DNA from: an uncultured Desulfuromonadales bacterium
GTDB lineage: Bacteria; Desulfobacterota; Desulfuromonadia; Geobacterales; CAIOGM01
Reading direction: 5' to 3'
Length of the DNA: 57,896 nucleotides
Assembly: GCA_903929485.1 (NCBI GenBank)
Contig: CAIYUY010000230.1
Coordinates: 1-57,896, forward strand
This document shows positions 16,672 to 25,579 of this stretch, one piece after another; position 1 is the first letter of the stretch, and every line of letters starts with the position of its first letter. The notes beneath the pieces were generated by a model, which was not told the origin of the DNA, searched no databases, and saw only the letters and a program-made list of their open reading frames with translations. Made by a program: the position numbers and the translations under genes.

Positions 16672-18848
16672 CCGTTTCCCGTTTCACCATCACCGGCATG
16701 TCATGCGTCAACTGTGCCGTCCGGCTGGAAAAAGGGCTCTCGGCGACACCGGGGATCGTCCGGGCCGTCGTCAATTTTGCGGTGGAAGAGCTGACCGTGG
16801 AGTATGACCCGGGAGAACTCTCCACGGGAAGGATCGCGGAACTGGTGGCTCGACTGGGGTATGGCGCAGTTCCGGCCTTCTCCGGGGGGAAACCACGGGA
16901 CGACGGACAGGATCGTCTTGCTGCCCAGCGTAACTGGTTCATCTTCACCCTTGCCGCCTCTCTTCCCATCATGTTAACCATGTCTCTCCATAATCAACCT
17001 CTCATTGGCTGGATGAATCTCCTGTTGGCAACGTTGATCCAGTTCTCCGCCGGGGTGATTTTTTATCGCGGCGCCTGGCGCGCTCTCCGGAACTTGAGCG
17101 GCTCCATGGATCTTTTGGTGGCTCTGGGGACGTCGGCTGCTTACTTTTATTCCCTCTTTGCTTTTTTCGGAATCCTGGGAAAGGAGGGGGATGTCTTCTT
17201 CGAGACCTCTGCCATGCTCATCGCCTTCATCCGTCTGGGGAAATACCTTGAGGCACGGGCGCGGGGGAAGGCGGGGGAGGCGCTGCGCAAGCTCTTAAGG
17301 CTTCAGGCGGACAAGGCGCGACTCCTGGTGGATGGAGAAGAGCGTGAGGTTCCCGCGTCCCGGGTCCGGCGGGGGGATATTGTCGTGGTCCGTCCCGGTG
17401 AGACGGTGCCGGTGGACGGTGTGATCATTCAAGGGGTCTCGACCCTGGATGAGTCCATGGTTACCGGCGAATCGCTCCCCGTGGAGAAGTGTAGCGGTGA
17501 TCCGGTCACCGGGGCCACCATCAACGGTTCGGGACTCATCATGCTTCGCACCACGAGGGTAGGGGAAGAAACCCTCCTGTCTCAGATTGTCCGAATGGTT
17601 CAGAAAGCCCAGGGGGACAAGGCGCCCATCCAGCGTTTTGCCGATCGGGTGTCCGGACTCTTCGTCCCGGTGGTGGTGGCGCTTTCAGCGGGCACCTTTT
17701 TGCTTTGGTATCTGTTTCTTGGCGCCGAATTCATCTTCGCCTTCAAGCTGGCCATTGCGGTGGTGGTTATTGCCTGTCCCTGCGCCATGGGGTTGGCCAC
17801 CCCCACGGCCATAATGGTGGGGAGCGGTATCGGTCTCGATAGAGGCATTCTTATCAAGCGTGGATCAGCCCTGGAGCTCATCTCCCGCGTCACCGTGATC
17901 CTCCTGGACAAGACCGGCACCCTGACCCGGGGGAGACCGGAGCTGACGACTCTGTTCCCGGCGCCCGGCGTCAGCGAGGAGGGTCTGCTGGAAGTTCTTG
18001 CCGCGGCGGGACAGGGTTCTTCCCATCCTCTCTCCCAGGCGGCGGTGCGGGAGGCCGCCGCACGTGGGATCATCCCCGAGAGGGGGGAGGAGATCCGGGA
18101 ATTGGGGGGGGCCGGGATATCGTGCAGGTATCGTGGCGCGCAACTCCTGGTGGGGAGTTCCCGGTTCATGGCGGATAATGAGATTTCCCTGGATCTGTTT
18201 GAGCATGCCGCTGAGAGGGTTGCGCCGGGGAGCTCTCTGGTCTATGTGGCGACCGGCGGGAAAGTCATGGGGGGAGCGGCTTATGCCGACCTTCTCAAGG
18301 ATAACGCAGCCCAGGTTGTCGGATGCCTGCGGCAGATGGGGATTACCACCTGCATGATTACCGGAGACCGCCGGGATGTGGCCCGGGAGATCGCCCTCAC
18401 CGTGGGTGTGGACAGCTTCGAGGCCGAGGTGCTGCCGGAACGAAAACAGCAGGTGGTCAAGGAGTATCAGCAAAGGGGGGCGCTGGTGGCCATGGCGGGA
18501 GACGGCATTAATGATGCCCCGGCCCTGGCCCAGGCCGATGTGGGGATCGCCATGAGCGGCGGCGCGGACGTGGCCAAGGAGAGCGGTGACATCGTCCTGG
18601 TGAAGGATGATCTCATGGATCTGGTCCGGGCCATCCGGCTGGGACGGGCCACTCTGAACAAGGTCAAGCAGAATCTCTTCTGGGCTCTTCTCTACAACGT
18701 GGCAGGAATACCCATCGCGGCGGGGGTTCTCTACTACCCCTTTCACCTCACCCTCCGTCCCGAGTTTGCGGGACTCGCCATGGCGCTCTCCTCGGTTTCC
18801 GTGGTGGGGAATTCACTCCTGTTGCGAAGGATCGCCAAGAAGTTGTGA
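16668..18848 (+). CDS. copA: Copper-exporting P1B-type ATPase
   Basis: This pump moves Cu(I) out of the cytosol using ATP. The 726-residue protein has one N-terminal heavy-metal domain with GMSCVNC (Cys13, Cys16), then eight predicted membrane segments and the actuator TGES loop. The metal site is CPC (370-372), the phosphorylation site DKTGT (Asp414), and [18 protein letters not shown] forms the hinge. The CPC motif indicates monovalent copper or silver. ATG 16668 overlaps the preceding stop (ATGA), an unusual coupling to an AI-2E transporter. No CsoR/CueR regulator or chaperone is adjacent. Confidence 0.95.
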   Translation: MTVSRFTITGMSCVNCAVRLEKGLSATPGIVRAVVNFAVEELTVEYDPGELSTGRIAELVARLGYGAVPAFSGGKPRDDGQDRLAAQRNWFIFTLAASLPIMLTMSLHNQPLIGWMNLLLATLIQFSAGVIFYRGAWRALRNLSGSMDLLVALGTSAAYFYSLFAFFGILGKEGDVFFETSAMLIAFIRLGKYLEARARGKAGEALRKLLRLQADKARLLVDGEEREVPASRVRRGDIVVVRPGETVPVDGVIIQGVSTLDESMVTGESLPVEKCSGDPVTGATINGSGLIMLRTTRVGEETLLSQIVRMVQKAQGDKAPIQRFADRVSGLFVPVVVALSAGTFLLWYLFLGAEFIFAFKLAIAVVVIACPCAMGLATPTAIMVGSGIGLDRGILIKRGSALELISRVTVILLDKTGTLTRGRPELTTLFPAPGVSEEGLLEVLAAAGQGSSHPLSQAAVREAAARGIIPERGEEIRELGGAGISCRYRGAQLLVGSSRFMADNEISLDLFEHAAERVAPGSSLVYVATGGKVMGGAAYADLLKDNAAQVVGCLRQMGITTCMITGDRRDVAREIALTVGVDSFEAEVLPERKQQVVKEYQQRGALVAMAGDGINDAPALAQADVGIAMSGGADVAKESGDIVLVKDDLMDLVRAIRLGRATLNKVKQNLFWALLYNVAGIPIAAGVLYYPFHLTLRPEFAGLAMALSSVSVVGNSLLLRRIAKKL

Positions 18849-18907
18849 CGGCAAGGTCTCTGAACCACGGAGACCCGGAGAAAGGCATTTTAACAGTGAT
18901 GAACAAT

Positions 18908-19034
18908 CACGCGGAGGCGCGGAGATCGCGCAGAAATTCAAGACGTTATATTGCATGATGCCCGCACCAAACGGGTTAAAGCGATATCACCGTGATTTAC
19001 TTGTTTTGCTTGGTTTTCTCCGCGTTTCCGCGTG
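18908..19034. repeat. 127-bp inverted-repeat element
   Basis: Arms of 18 bp at 18908-18925 (CACGCGGAGGCGCGGAGA) and 19017-19034 are reverse complements with two mismatches, with about 90 bp between them. No frame inside is credible. A CGGAGA-type short repeat also lies at 18866-18882. It is a MITE- or REP-like unit filling the copA-SIMPL gap. Confidence 0.6.
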
Positions 19035-19070
19035 CAACTGCTTTTGTAGGTTTATTCCAGGAGATCTTTT

Positions 19071-19805
19071 ATGAAACGTACCGGAATTATTGTTGTTGCT
19101 CTTCTCTGTTCAGCTCTTTCCGCACGGGGCGCCGACCAGGCTCCACCCCAGGGGACCCAGCCGGGGAGTATCTCCGTCTCCGGCAGCGCGACGGAGGAGT
19201 TCTCTCCGGATACGGCTCTTCTGAACCTTGCCGTGGAGACGCAAAAGTCCACGGCCCAGGAGGCTGCCCAGGAGAATGCCGCCAAGAGCGAACAGGTGGT
19301 CTCCGCCATGAAGGGGCTCATCACGGTTTCAGCGGGGGACACCGTCTCCACCTCTTCCTACTCGGTGCAACCAGTTTATGAGTACGACGACAAGCTTCGG
19401 AAAAACCGGCTTACCGGTTACCGGACTTTCAATCAGGTGACGGTGAAGACATCGAAGATTGGAGGTGTGGGTGAGATGATCGACCGGGCGTTGAAGAGCG
19501 GCGCCAACAACGTCACCGATGTCCGTTTTGCCATCAAGGACAACCGGAAACAGTGTGAAGGGCTTATGGTGAAGGCGGCCCAGCGGGCAAAGAATGATGC
19601 GGAGACGGTAGCCAAGGCCTTGGGGGTCAGGGTCGACGGCATCAGACACGCATCTCCATCGTGCGGCGGCGATCAGCGTCCCGTACCTATTTACCGGGCC
19701 AAGGCGATGATGGCCATGGAGAGCGCCGAACCGACAACTCCCATTGAGGCCGGGGCGTTGTCCCTCACCGGTCAGGTTCAGGTGGAGTTCATCCTGACGA
19801 AGTAA
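19071..19805 (+). CDS. Periplasmic SIMPL-domain protein (DUF541)
   Basis: A 244-residue exported protein. The first ~20 residues (MKRTGIIVVALLCSALSARG) are a signal peptide. The rest matches the SIMPL fold: ISVSGSATEEFSPDTALLNL, a coiled section with SEQVVSAMKGL, YRTFNQVTVKT, and ALKSGANNVTDVRFAI. Such proteins form periplasmic or outer-membrane rings of unclear function. GGAGAT precedes ATG 19071. It appears to be a single-gene unit behind a repeat element. Confidence 0.85.
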   Translation: MKRTGIIVVALLCSALSARGADQAPPQGTQPGSISVSGSATEEFSPDTALLNLAVETQKSTAQEAAQENAAKSEQVVSAMKGLITVSAGDTVSTSSYSVQPVYEYDDKLRKNRLTGYRTFNQVTVKTSKIGGVGEMIDRALKSGANNVTDVRFAIKDNRKQCEGLMVKAAQRAKNDAETVAKALGVRVDGIRHASPSCGGDQRPVPIYRAKAMMAMESAEPTTPIEAGALSLTGQVQVEFILTK

Positions 19806-20222
19806 CTATGCAAGGCCACCGTTTTCGAACCGTAGCTATTGTAACTTCAGGAAGGCTTGGAGATTTCAGTCGCGCCCGGAGGCCTTGAAAGAGGGGCTAA
19901 TTGATGATTTATAATGCTGTCGCAATGTCATTTTTTTACATTATTAATACAAAGATTCGGGATAATTTTATTTTTTTCCGTAGGTGGCATGCATGGTATC
20001 AGGCTGCAAACTCTTGGCGATGAAATATATTATTTAACTTTTTCCTTGAAAACCGGTTATTTAAATTGATATTTTGCAAATAAAGAAATAGCTATGCGAA
20101 ATTACTTGAGGTATAAGTTTTTAGATGTTTTTTTCTTACACTCACTAATTCCCCAGGGAGCGGTGAGACTATGAATAAATGAAATCATGACTGTTTCCCA
20201 AAATGGAAAAAAGGAGAATCAA
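19806..20222. other. AT-rich intergenic region before the pilin
   Basis: Roughly 400 bp with marked T- and A-runs, unlike the GC-rich flanks. I see no gene. The cyclic-di-GMP (GEMM) aptamer landmarks were looked for and not found. No convincing GG-N10-GC sigma-54 promoter was found either. The ribosome site AAAGGAG of the pilin lies at 20211-20217. Confidence 0.45.
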
Positions 20223-20396
20223 ATGAAGACATTGAAAAAACTTACCTCTAGTAAACTTGGAAGCAGAAAAGGTGCTACGATGTTGGAGTATGCGCTCATC
20301 GTCAGTATGATTTCTATCGCCGCTATCGGATCGCTTCCGATTCTCAAGAATAAAATAAGTCAGTCATTCAGCCAAACGGCAAGTTCTTTTCAGTAA
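20223..20396 (+). CDS. Flp-family type IVb prepilin
   Basis: A 57-residue small pilin precursor. A basic leader (MKTLKKLTSSKLGSRKG) precedes the type IVb processing site: cleavage after Gly17 would leave a 40-residue mature pilin starting ATMLEYALIVSMIS, with Glu at +5 and Tyr at +6 as the family requires. The hydrophobic helix follows. ATG 20223 has AAAGGAG in place. No tad/cpa assembly genes, prepilin peptidase or second pilin lie in the window, so it is an orphan here and must use machinery encoded elsewhere. The surrounding DNA is AT-rich. Confidence 0.85.
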   Translation: MKTLKKLTSSKLGSRKGATMLEYALIVSMISIAAIGSLPILKNKISQSFSQTASSFQ

Positions 20397-20512
20397 AATG
20401 GAACCTTGGTGGACGTTATCCGCCATGGTTGAATATTCAATTCCGCCTCCGAAAACCCAGCCTGAAAAATCAGGGTTCAAAACAAGGATCAGTTGTTTAA
20501 TTCGGGTGTTGC

Positions 20513-20546
20513 CAACTCTCTTTTCTAAAAAAGGAAGGGAGAGTTG
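20513..20546 (+). terminator. Hairpin downstream of the pilin
   Basis: Arms CAACTCTC and GAGAGTTG (8 bp, perfect) flank an 18-nt loop. It lies 117 bp after the pilin stop, with no long T-run after it. The rest of 20397-20705 holds no credible gene. Confidence 0.35.
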
Positions 20547-20705
20547 CGCCCTCATGATAATTCATAATATTTCATTATTTTTGTCCTACTTTTTGTATTC
20601 TAACGCATAAAATCAAGGGCCTCTCCTCCCTCCCCCTCAATCCCGTGTATATTTTTTTCAAATAATTACCAGCTTCACCATCTGTCAACCTTCCCTCTGT
20701 TACCG

Positions 20706-20890
20706 CAAAGTACCCGTGACATTTTAAAGTCATGTTAAATGTGGCAGCTGCGCAAAGTACCCGTGACATTTTAAAGTCATGTTAAATGTGGCAGCTGCGC
20801 AAAGTACCCGTGACATTTGAAAGTCATGTTAAATGTGGCAGCTGCGCAAAGTACCCGTGACATTTGAAAGATATGTTAAATGTGGCAGCG
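20706..20890. repeat. Four tandem copies of a 47-bp unit
   Basis: Units begin with CAAAGTACCCGTGACATTT at 20706, 20753, 20800 and 20847, exactly 47 bp apart. The last is truncated. Each contains an inverted pair ACATTT...AAATGT and, at the junctions, the palindrome GCAGCTGC. The copies differ at few positions (TTTTAAA or TTTGAAA; GTCATG or ATATG). There are no spacers, so this is not a CRISPR array. The array lies between the pilin and the PRC-barrel gene. Confidence 0.85.
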
Positions 20891-21062
20891 GCAGTTGATT
20901 GATTCCACTTTATCCGGCACGTCCTTATTCGATTTAATACGTGTAATCAGCCTGTTGAGACATTTATTACAGTAACTCTTCTCTGGCATGTTAGTTGCTT
21001 TGTGACCCTTATGCATAATGAAGGAGTATTACTCCGAGGAACAGGTTACCGAGAGGATTGCC

Positions 21063-21833
21063 ATGCTAATTAAGGCTAAAACCCTGAAAGGTTACAAACT
21101 GGAAAGCATTGACGGAGGAATCGGAAAGGCGCGGGAATTTTATTTCGATGACCGGCACTGGACAATTCGATACCTGGTCGCCGATACGGGAAGCTGGCTT
21201 ACGGGCAGGCAGGTTTTGATCTCCCCTTTTGCCGTATTAGACGTGAATGAAGAAGAGCAACGGATCTCCATTAATTTGACCAGAAAGCAGATAGAGGATA
21301 GTCCGTCCCTGAATAGCGACAAGCCTGTCTCGCGACAGTTCGAGGATGCCTATTACGGGCATTATGGCTGGCCGATGTATAGCGATGGTTCCTACATGTG
21401 GGGGGCATATCCCGACATCGTGCGTGACTGCGAAAAGTGGAGAAAATCTGCCTCGGGTGAGAATGCTTGGGATCCCTATTTGCGTAGCACTCATGAAGTG
21501 ATTGGCTATCATATTCAAGCTGCGGACGGCGAGATCGGCCACATTGAGGATTACATCATAGATAACGAAACATGGGCGATTCGTTATCTGATTATCGATA
21601 CTCGGAACTGGTGGCCTGGAAAAAAAGTTCTGGTTTCACCCCAATGGATCAAGAGAATCAGCTGGAGCGACTGTAAAGTTTTCGTGGATATTTCCACTGA
21701 TTTAATCCAGGAATCACCGGAATATACGGAAGAATCGCTCCTGACCCGAGATTATGAGAACATCCTCCATGTACATTACAACAGCAAGGGATACTGGGAC
21801 GATGAATCGGCGACCAAGGAGCGTTCTCCTTGA
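21063..21833 (+). CDS. Protein with two PRC-barrel domains
   Basis: The 256-residue protein has two copies of the PRC-barrel fold. The first, starting at the N-terminus, has KAKTLKGYKLESIDGGIG and WTIRYLVADTGSWLTGRQVL. The second, at ~135-215, has IGYHIQAADGEIGHIEDYII and WAIRYLIIDTRNWWPGKKVL. Such barrels bind partner proteins or nucleic acids and occur in stress proteins. ATG 21063 is chosen because GAGAGG precedes it and the fold begins there; ATG 21018 would add 15 residues with a weaker site. It precedes cbpA by 45 bp. Confidence 0.8.
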   Translation: MLIKAKTLKGYKLESIDGGIGKAREFYFDDRHWTIRYLVADTGSWLTGRQVLISPFAVLDVNEEEQRISINLTRKQIEDSPSLNSDKPVSRQFEDAYYGHYGWPMYSDGSYMWGAYPDIVRDCEKWRKSASGENAWDPYLRSTHEVIGYHIQAADGEIGHIEDYIIDNETWAIRYLIIDTRNWWPGKKVLVSPQWIKRISWSDCKVFVDISTDLIQESPEYTEESLLTRDYENILHVHYNSKGYWDDESATKERSP

Positions 21834-21878
21834 GTGCATAAACTAAAAGCCGCACGACAAAAAGTACCGGAGTAATTC

Positions 21879-22838
21879 ATGTCCGTCGAATTCAAAAACT
21901 ACTACGACGTTCTGGGCGTGGCTTCAACTGCCGGTGACGCTGAAATCAAGAAGGCTTTTCGAAGTCTGGCTCGCAGATATCACCCTGACATCGCCAAAGA
22001 CAAAATTAGTTCTGAAATCAAGTTTAAGGAGATCAACGAGGCTAATGAGGTTCTCAGTGACCCGGATAAGCGGCGAAAATATGACGAACTGGGGACCGAC
22101 TGGAATCGTCCCGACCGGTGCGCGGGAGAGCGTGCCGGCGGCGCCGAGGGGGGCGCCGAATATCACTTCGATGGCACAGGCTTCAGCGATTTTTTCGCAC
22201 AATTCTTTGGCAGTCGCGGTGGCCCGGATAGCAGTTCCGCCCGAACAGGGGGGGGTGGCAACGGAAGCGAGACTTTCTCCCAACGTGGCCAGGATGTCGA
22301 AAGCGACCTTCTCGTGTCACTTGACGAAATACTGCACGGTTCGACGCGCACACTCAATCTGCAACGGATTGATTCGCATACCGGAAAATCGTCTCTGCAA
22401 ACATTGCGAGTTAACATTCCGTCCGGTGTTCGGGAAGCGCAGCTTATTCGTCTCATGGGCAAGGGACAGGAAGGTATTGGCGGGGGCGATTCGGGTAATC
22501 TCTACTTGCGTGTACAGTTCGCCAAGCATCCCGATTTCCGGGTACAGGGCGCCAATCTTTATTACGATCTGGAACTCTCCCCATGGGAAGCAGTGCTTGG
22601 CGCCACGGTTAAGATCCCTACACTAGATGGAGCGGTGGCATTGAAAGTCCCGCCGGGAACAACGGCGGAACGGGAATTCCGTCTGCGAGGTAAGGGGTTG
22701 CCCTCCGGGAACGCAACCCGGGGTGACCTGCATGCCATTGTCACTATCCAGGTTCCGGCGTATCTCTCCCCGGAAGAAAATGTTCTGTGGAAACAATTAG
22801 CCGCCATATCGATGTTTAATCCGCGGGGTACATCATGA
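21879..22838 (+). CDS. cbpA: DnaJ-type co-chaperone / curved DNA-binding protein CbpA
   Basis: A 319-residue class II Hsp40. The J-domain (residues ~7-72) has the RRYHPD motif that activates DnaK. A Gly-rich linker (around AGGAEGGAEYHFDGTGF) follows, then the two-part C-terminal substrate domain with VNIPSGVREAQLIRLMGKG and LRLRGKGLPSG-type sequence. There is no zinc-finger CxxCxGxG cluster, separating it from DnaJ. The next gene, overlapping by 4 bp, encodes its modulator, which supports CbpA. Confidence 0.92.
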   Translation: MSVEFKNYYDVLGVASTAGDAEIKKAFRSLARRYHPDIAKDKISSEIKFKEINEANEVLSDPDKRRKYDELGTDWNRPDRCAGERAGGAEGGAEYHFDGTGFSDFFAQFFGSRGGPDSSSARTGGGGNGSETFSQRGQDVESDLLVSLDEILHGSTRTLNLQRIDSHTGKSSLQTLRVNIPSGVREAQLIRLMGKGQEGIGGGDSGNLYLRVQFAKHPDFRVQGANLYYDLELSPWEAVLGATVKIPTLDGAVALKVPPGTTAEREFRLRGKGLPSGNATRGDLHAIVTIQVPAYLSPEENVLWKQLAAISMFNPRGTS

Positions 22839-23173
22839 GAGTACCGTTTGATACGGACAGTCGACAGCATTTCGCCTTGGAACAGTATGAGCCTAAGCCG
22901 AACGTCCTCTACACCCTGGATGCTGCCGCACATATCGCTGGTGTCCCTCGCCGCACCATCCTGATTTATTGTCGAGCCGGTCTGGTGCAATCGATCTTGC
23001 AGCCTCCGTATGGGGTCATGGCATTCACTGAAGAGTCGATCCTAACCGTACGGAGAATCGAGCATGTGCGAAACGTGCATGGCCCCAGTTTAACCCTCCT
23101 TAAAACTCTTTTTGAACTTTTCCATGAAGTGGAACGTCTGCGTTCTGAACTGCGCTTCTTGCGTCAGCATTGA
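22835..23173 (+). CDS. cbpM: Chaperone modulator CbpM-like (MerR-type helix-turn-helix)
   Basis: The 112-residue protein has a MerR-like N-terminal helix-turn-helix (YTLDAAAHIAGVPRRTILIY, then YGVMAFTEESI). A helical C-terminus follows (ELFHEVERLRSELRFLRQH), as in CbpM/YccV-type modulators that bind the J-domain of CbpA and block it. ATG 22835 overlaps the cbpA stop (ATGA). Position and length fit the conserved cbpA-cbpM pair. Confidence 0.85.
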   Translation: MRVPFDTDSRQHFALEQYEPKPNVLYTLDAAAHIAGVPRRTILIYCRAGLVQSILQPPYGVMAFTEESILTVRRIEHVRNVHGPSLTLLKTLFELFHEVERLRSELRFLRQH

Positions 23174-23255
23174 AGGAGGGAAGTTGGTGAGATCGATGCT
23201 CTGGTGATGGTTGATGCGGTGCGCCGGGTGCATCGACAATGATCCGTGATGCCTG

Positions 23256-23963
23256 TCACAAGGGATAGTTTTTCAGAGATGACGATTTCAAGAGGATTTG
23301 CTTGTTTTCCAATATTTCAATTTCGCCTTCTTTCAGGAATCTCCCGAGAATTCGGCTGGCTGTCTCGCGTGAGATAGCAGCATAACTCGCAATTTCCTGA
23401 TGAGTTAATTTAAGCGCGACAAGGACACCCCTTTTGTCTCGAACACCGTAAAGATGCCCAATATTTTTCAGGACTGCTCGGACTCTCTGTTCCGCGGTGT
23501 GAAAACTCATGATTTTCAGCATCATCCATGATTCCCTCAATCTCAGACAAAGCATGGCAATAAAGAGTTGTAGTACTTTTTTATTCTGAACAATAAATGA
23601 TTCAAAATCATCCTTAGCCAAGAGACCTATTTCCGATTCCTCCATTGCGATAATAGTGGCGGGAGACGTTTTTCCGTCAAAAAGAGACATCTCTCCGAAA
23701 TAATCGCCACGCTTGTGAATAGTAATGATATGTTCCTTCCCCTCCTCACTCAAAAGAACTACTCGTACCTTACCGGAGAAGATAATGTACATGAAATTTG
23801 GTGTATCCTCCTCGTAAAGTATGACCTCCCGTTTTGCATAGGTCTTTTTGTTTATGAGGCACTCCAACCCACTCAGTTCCGACGCTGAAAGATCCGAGAA
23901 GAAAGGAATCTTCTTGAGAAGATTCTGTTGATGTGATGTTTTGTAGGCCGGGCTGTTGAACAT
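23256..23963 (-). CDS. Crp/Fnr-family transcriptional regulator
   Basis: The 235-residue protein has a cyclic-nucleotide-binding-type barrel at ~20-130 (FMYIIFSGKVRVVLL, KRGDYFGEMSLFDG), a dimer helix, and a C-terminal winged helix with LTHQEIASYAAISRETASRI as recognition region. It lacks the N-terminal Cys cluster of Fnr, so it is not an oxygen-sensing Fe-S protein. The barrel's phosphate-binding Arg is not obvious after GEMSLFDGKTSP, so cAMP binding is uncertain. CAT 23961-23963 gives the start with AAAAGGG upstream. It converges on cbpM. Confidence 0.85.
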   Translation of the reverse strand: MFNSPAYKTSHQQNLLKKIPFFSDLSASELSGLECLINKKTYAKREVILYEEDTPNFMYIIFSGKVRVVLLSEEGKEHIITIHKRGDYFGEMSLFDGKTSPATIIAMEESEIGLLAKDDFESFIVQNKKVLQLFIAMLCLRLRESWMMLKIMSFHTAEQRVRAVLKNIGHLYGVRDKRGVLVALKLTHQEIASYAAISRETASRILGRFLKEGEIEILENKQILLKSSSLKNYPL

Positions 23964-24108
23964 TGCCGTACCCTTTTCAGCCTGTATTTTATCTAACCCT
24001 CCATAGTATATTAGCACATTTTTTAGAGAATGAATTTAGCGACGGCGTAATTTAAGAGTAACTAGTGACGCCGCTATGCGGGAGTTCACGAAAACCGTCG
24101 TCACCCGT

Positions 24109-25344
24109 TTATTTCACCGTAACGTTTCGTATTCCTTCCGGACGCCAAGCAGGCGAAATGACGAATGATCCCTTGGCTTCATCTTTCGCCAGCAAGCTGC
24201 CGAAGGTCACGCTGAATTCACCAAACCGGGTATTGGCTGCATCCATTGCTTCCGTGACCAATCTCTTCTGCTTATCCCGGGGGAAGAGCGGTAACTGCTC
24301 ATTTCCGTGCAGCAGGTTCGTGATGCGCACCCCCAGTAGTCGGATCGGTTGCGCCAACAGCTCTGTGTCGAGAATGGAGAGTGCTGTTCTGAAAATGTCA
24401 TCGGACAGGGAGATATGATCATGAAGCGTTCGCTGCCTGTTGAAGCTGGTGTCGAAGTCGGCGTACCTGACATGCAGTTCTACCGTCTTGCCGCTGACTC
24501 CGTATCGTCTCGCTCGCCGACCCACCATCTCCGAAAGTTGCAGCAGGTACCGGATAATCTCTTCCCGCGAATCCACGTCCCGGGGCAGGGTCATGCTGTG
24601 CCCAACTGATTTTACCGGGGCTGCCTTCTCATCAGGAACCACCGGAGAATTGTCGATCCCCCTGCCCATGTAATGTAGTTGCTCACCGACTACGCCAAAC
24701 TTCCTCTTGAGGACTGCCTCCGGGTAGCGCCCTAACTCTCCGCAGGTTCGGATTCCCAGTAGGTTTAGATTACGTTGCATTTTCCGGCCAACACCGCAGA
24801 GATCCTCAATGGCTGTTCGTTCCATGACGGCGGAGATTTCATCGGGGGGGATACTGGTCAGGCCATCCGGTTTTTTCATCTCGGAGGCCAGTTTGGCCAA
24901 CAGTTTGTTCGGGGCGATACCGATGGAACAGGTAAGGCCAAAGCGATGCCGGATGCGGGCTTTCAGTTGATAGGCGATGTTCTCGGCGCTGCCGAACAGC
25001 GCCAGGGAGCCGGTGATATCCAGGAACGCTTCATCTATGGAGAATACTTCCACCAGGGATGTGTACTCGCGCATTATGGCCACCACCTGGGTGGAGGTGT
25101 GAATGTATTTTGAGTTGTCGCCGGTGACGATGATCAGTTCCGGACAGCTCCGCTTCCCCTCCCAGATCGCCATGCCGGTCTTGACCCCTCGGGCCCGGGC
25201 TTCGTAGGAACAGGTGGTGATGACCGTGCGATGTCCGGCGCCAACCACGGCAATGGGCTTCCCCCTGAGTTCCGGATTGGCCTGCTGCTCCACTGAGGCA
25301 AAAAAGGCGTTCTGGTCAAGGTGCATGATGATACGGCGATTCAT
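24109..25344 (-). CDS. dinB: DNA polymerase IV (Y-family)
   Basis: A 411-residue translesion polymerase. The first metal-binding Asp is in MHLDQNAFFASVEQ, and the catalytic pair is in FSIDEAFLDIT. Fingers and thumb follow, with the HhH region (IEDLCGVGRKMQRNLNLLGI) and the little-finger domain after it. The start MNRRIIMHLD (CAT at 25342-25344) is preferred over one at 25383, which lies in the promoter. Upstream are a strong promoter and an 18-bp palindrome, pointing to repressor control. Confidence 0.93.
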   Translation of the reverse strand: MNRRIIMHLDQNAFFASVEQQANPELRGKPIAVVGAGHRTVITTCSYEARARGVKTGMAIWEGKRSCPELIIVTGDNSKYIHTSTQVVAIMREYTSLVEVFSIDEAFLDITGSLALFGSAENIAYQLKARIRHRFGLTCSIGIAPNKLLAKLASEMKKPDGLTSIPPDEISAVMERTAIEDLCGVGRKMQRNLNLLGIRTCGELGRYPEAVLKRKFGVVGEQLHYMGRGIDNSPVVPDEKAAPVKSVGHSMTLPRDVDSREEIIRYLLQLSEMVGRRARRYGVSGKTVELHVRYADFDTSFNRQRTLHDHISLSDDIFRTALSILDTELLAQPIRLLGVRITNLLHGNEQLPLFPRDKQKRLVTEAMDAANTRFGEFSVTFGSLLAKDEAKGSFVISPAWRPEGIRNVTVK

Positions 25345-25366
25345 TGGAGAGCCTCGTGTGTAGCCG

Positions 25367-25384
25367 TTTGACATAGTTGTCAAA
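25367..25384 (-). promoter_or_regulatory. Palindromic operator at the dinB transcription start
   Basis: TTTGACATAGTTGTCAAA is a perfect inverted repeat with a 4-bp centre. It extends to 28 bp (25362-25389) with one mismatch on each side of the AGCC/GGCT ends. It lies directly downstream of the dinB -10, over the expected start site. It does not match the published Geobacter LexA pattern as I recall it (GGTTN2CN4GN3ACC), so the repressor is open. Confidence 0.6.
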
Positions 25385-25389
25385 TGGCT

Positions 25390-25417
25390 ACTATACTGTT
25401 TTCCGTTGAGTTGTCAA
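25390..25417 (-). promoter_or_regulatory. Promoter of dinB
   Basis: On the minus strand, TTGACA (25417-25412) and TATAGT (25395-25390) are 16 bp apart, with the start expected near 25383. Confidence 0.6.
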
Positions 25418-25504
25418 GGGAGAATGAAATCGGTGAGGCGCATGAAGTGGGGATACATGAAGCAGAGCTTAAAAAACCGTGATGGCGGAGTTATTGAGCG
25501 AGGA

Positions 25505-25530
25505 AGGGTTGGTCCGCAGCGACCAACCCT
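25505..25530. terminator. Hairpin between the small minus-strand gene and dinB
   Basis: A perfect 10-bp stem, AGGGTTGGTC/GACCAACCCT, with loop CGCAGC. It lies 50 bp after the stop of the minus-strand gene at 25580. No clear T-tract follows in that direction. Confidence 0.45.
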
Positions 25531-25579
25531 TTAGTCTCCAAAACCGTGAACGGTAACTATTCACTACGTTTTTGGTAGG

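Noticed and set aside
19806-20222. Cyclic-di-GMP riboswitch before the pilin
   Set aside because: The conserved GEMM sequence and tetraloop features could not be found.
20706-20890. Possible CRISPR array
   Set aside because: The units are directly adjacent with no variable spacers, and no cas genes are near.
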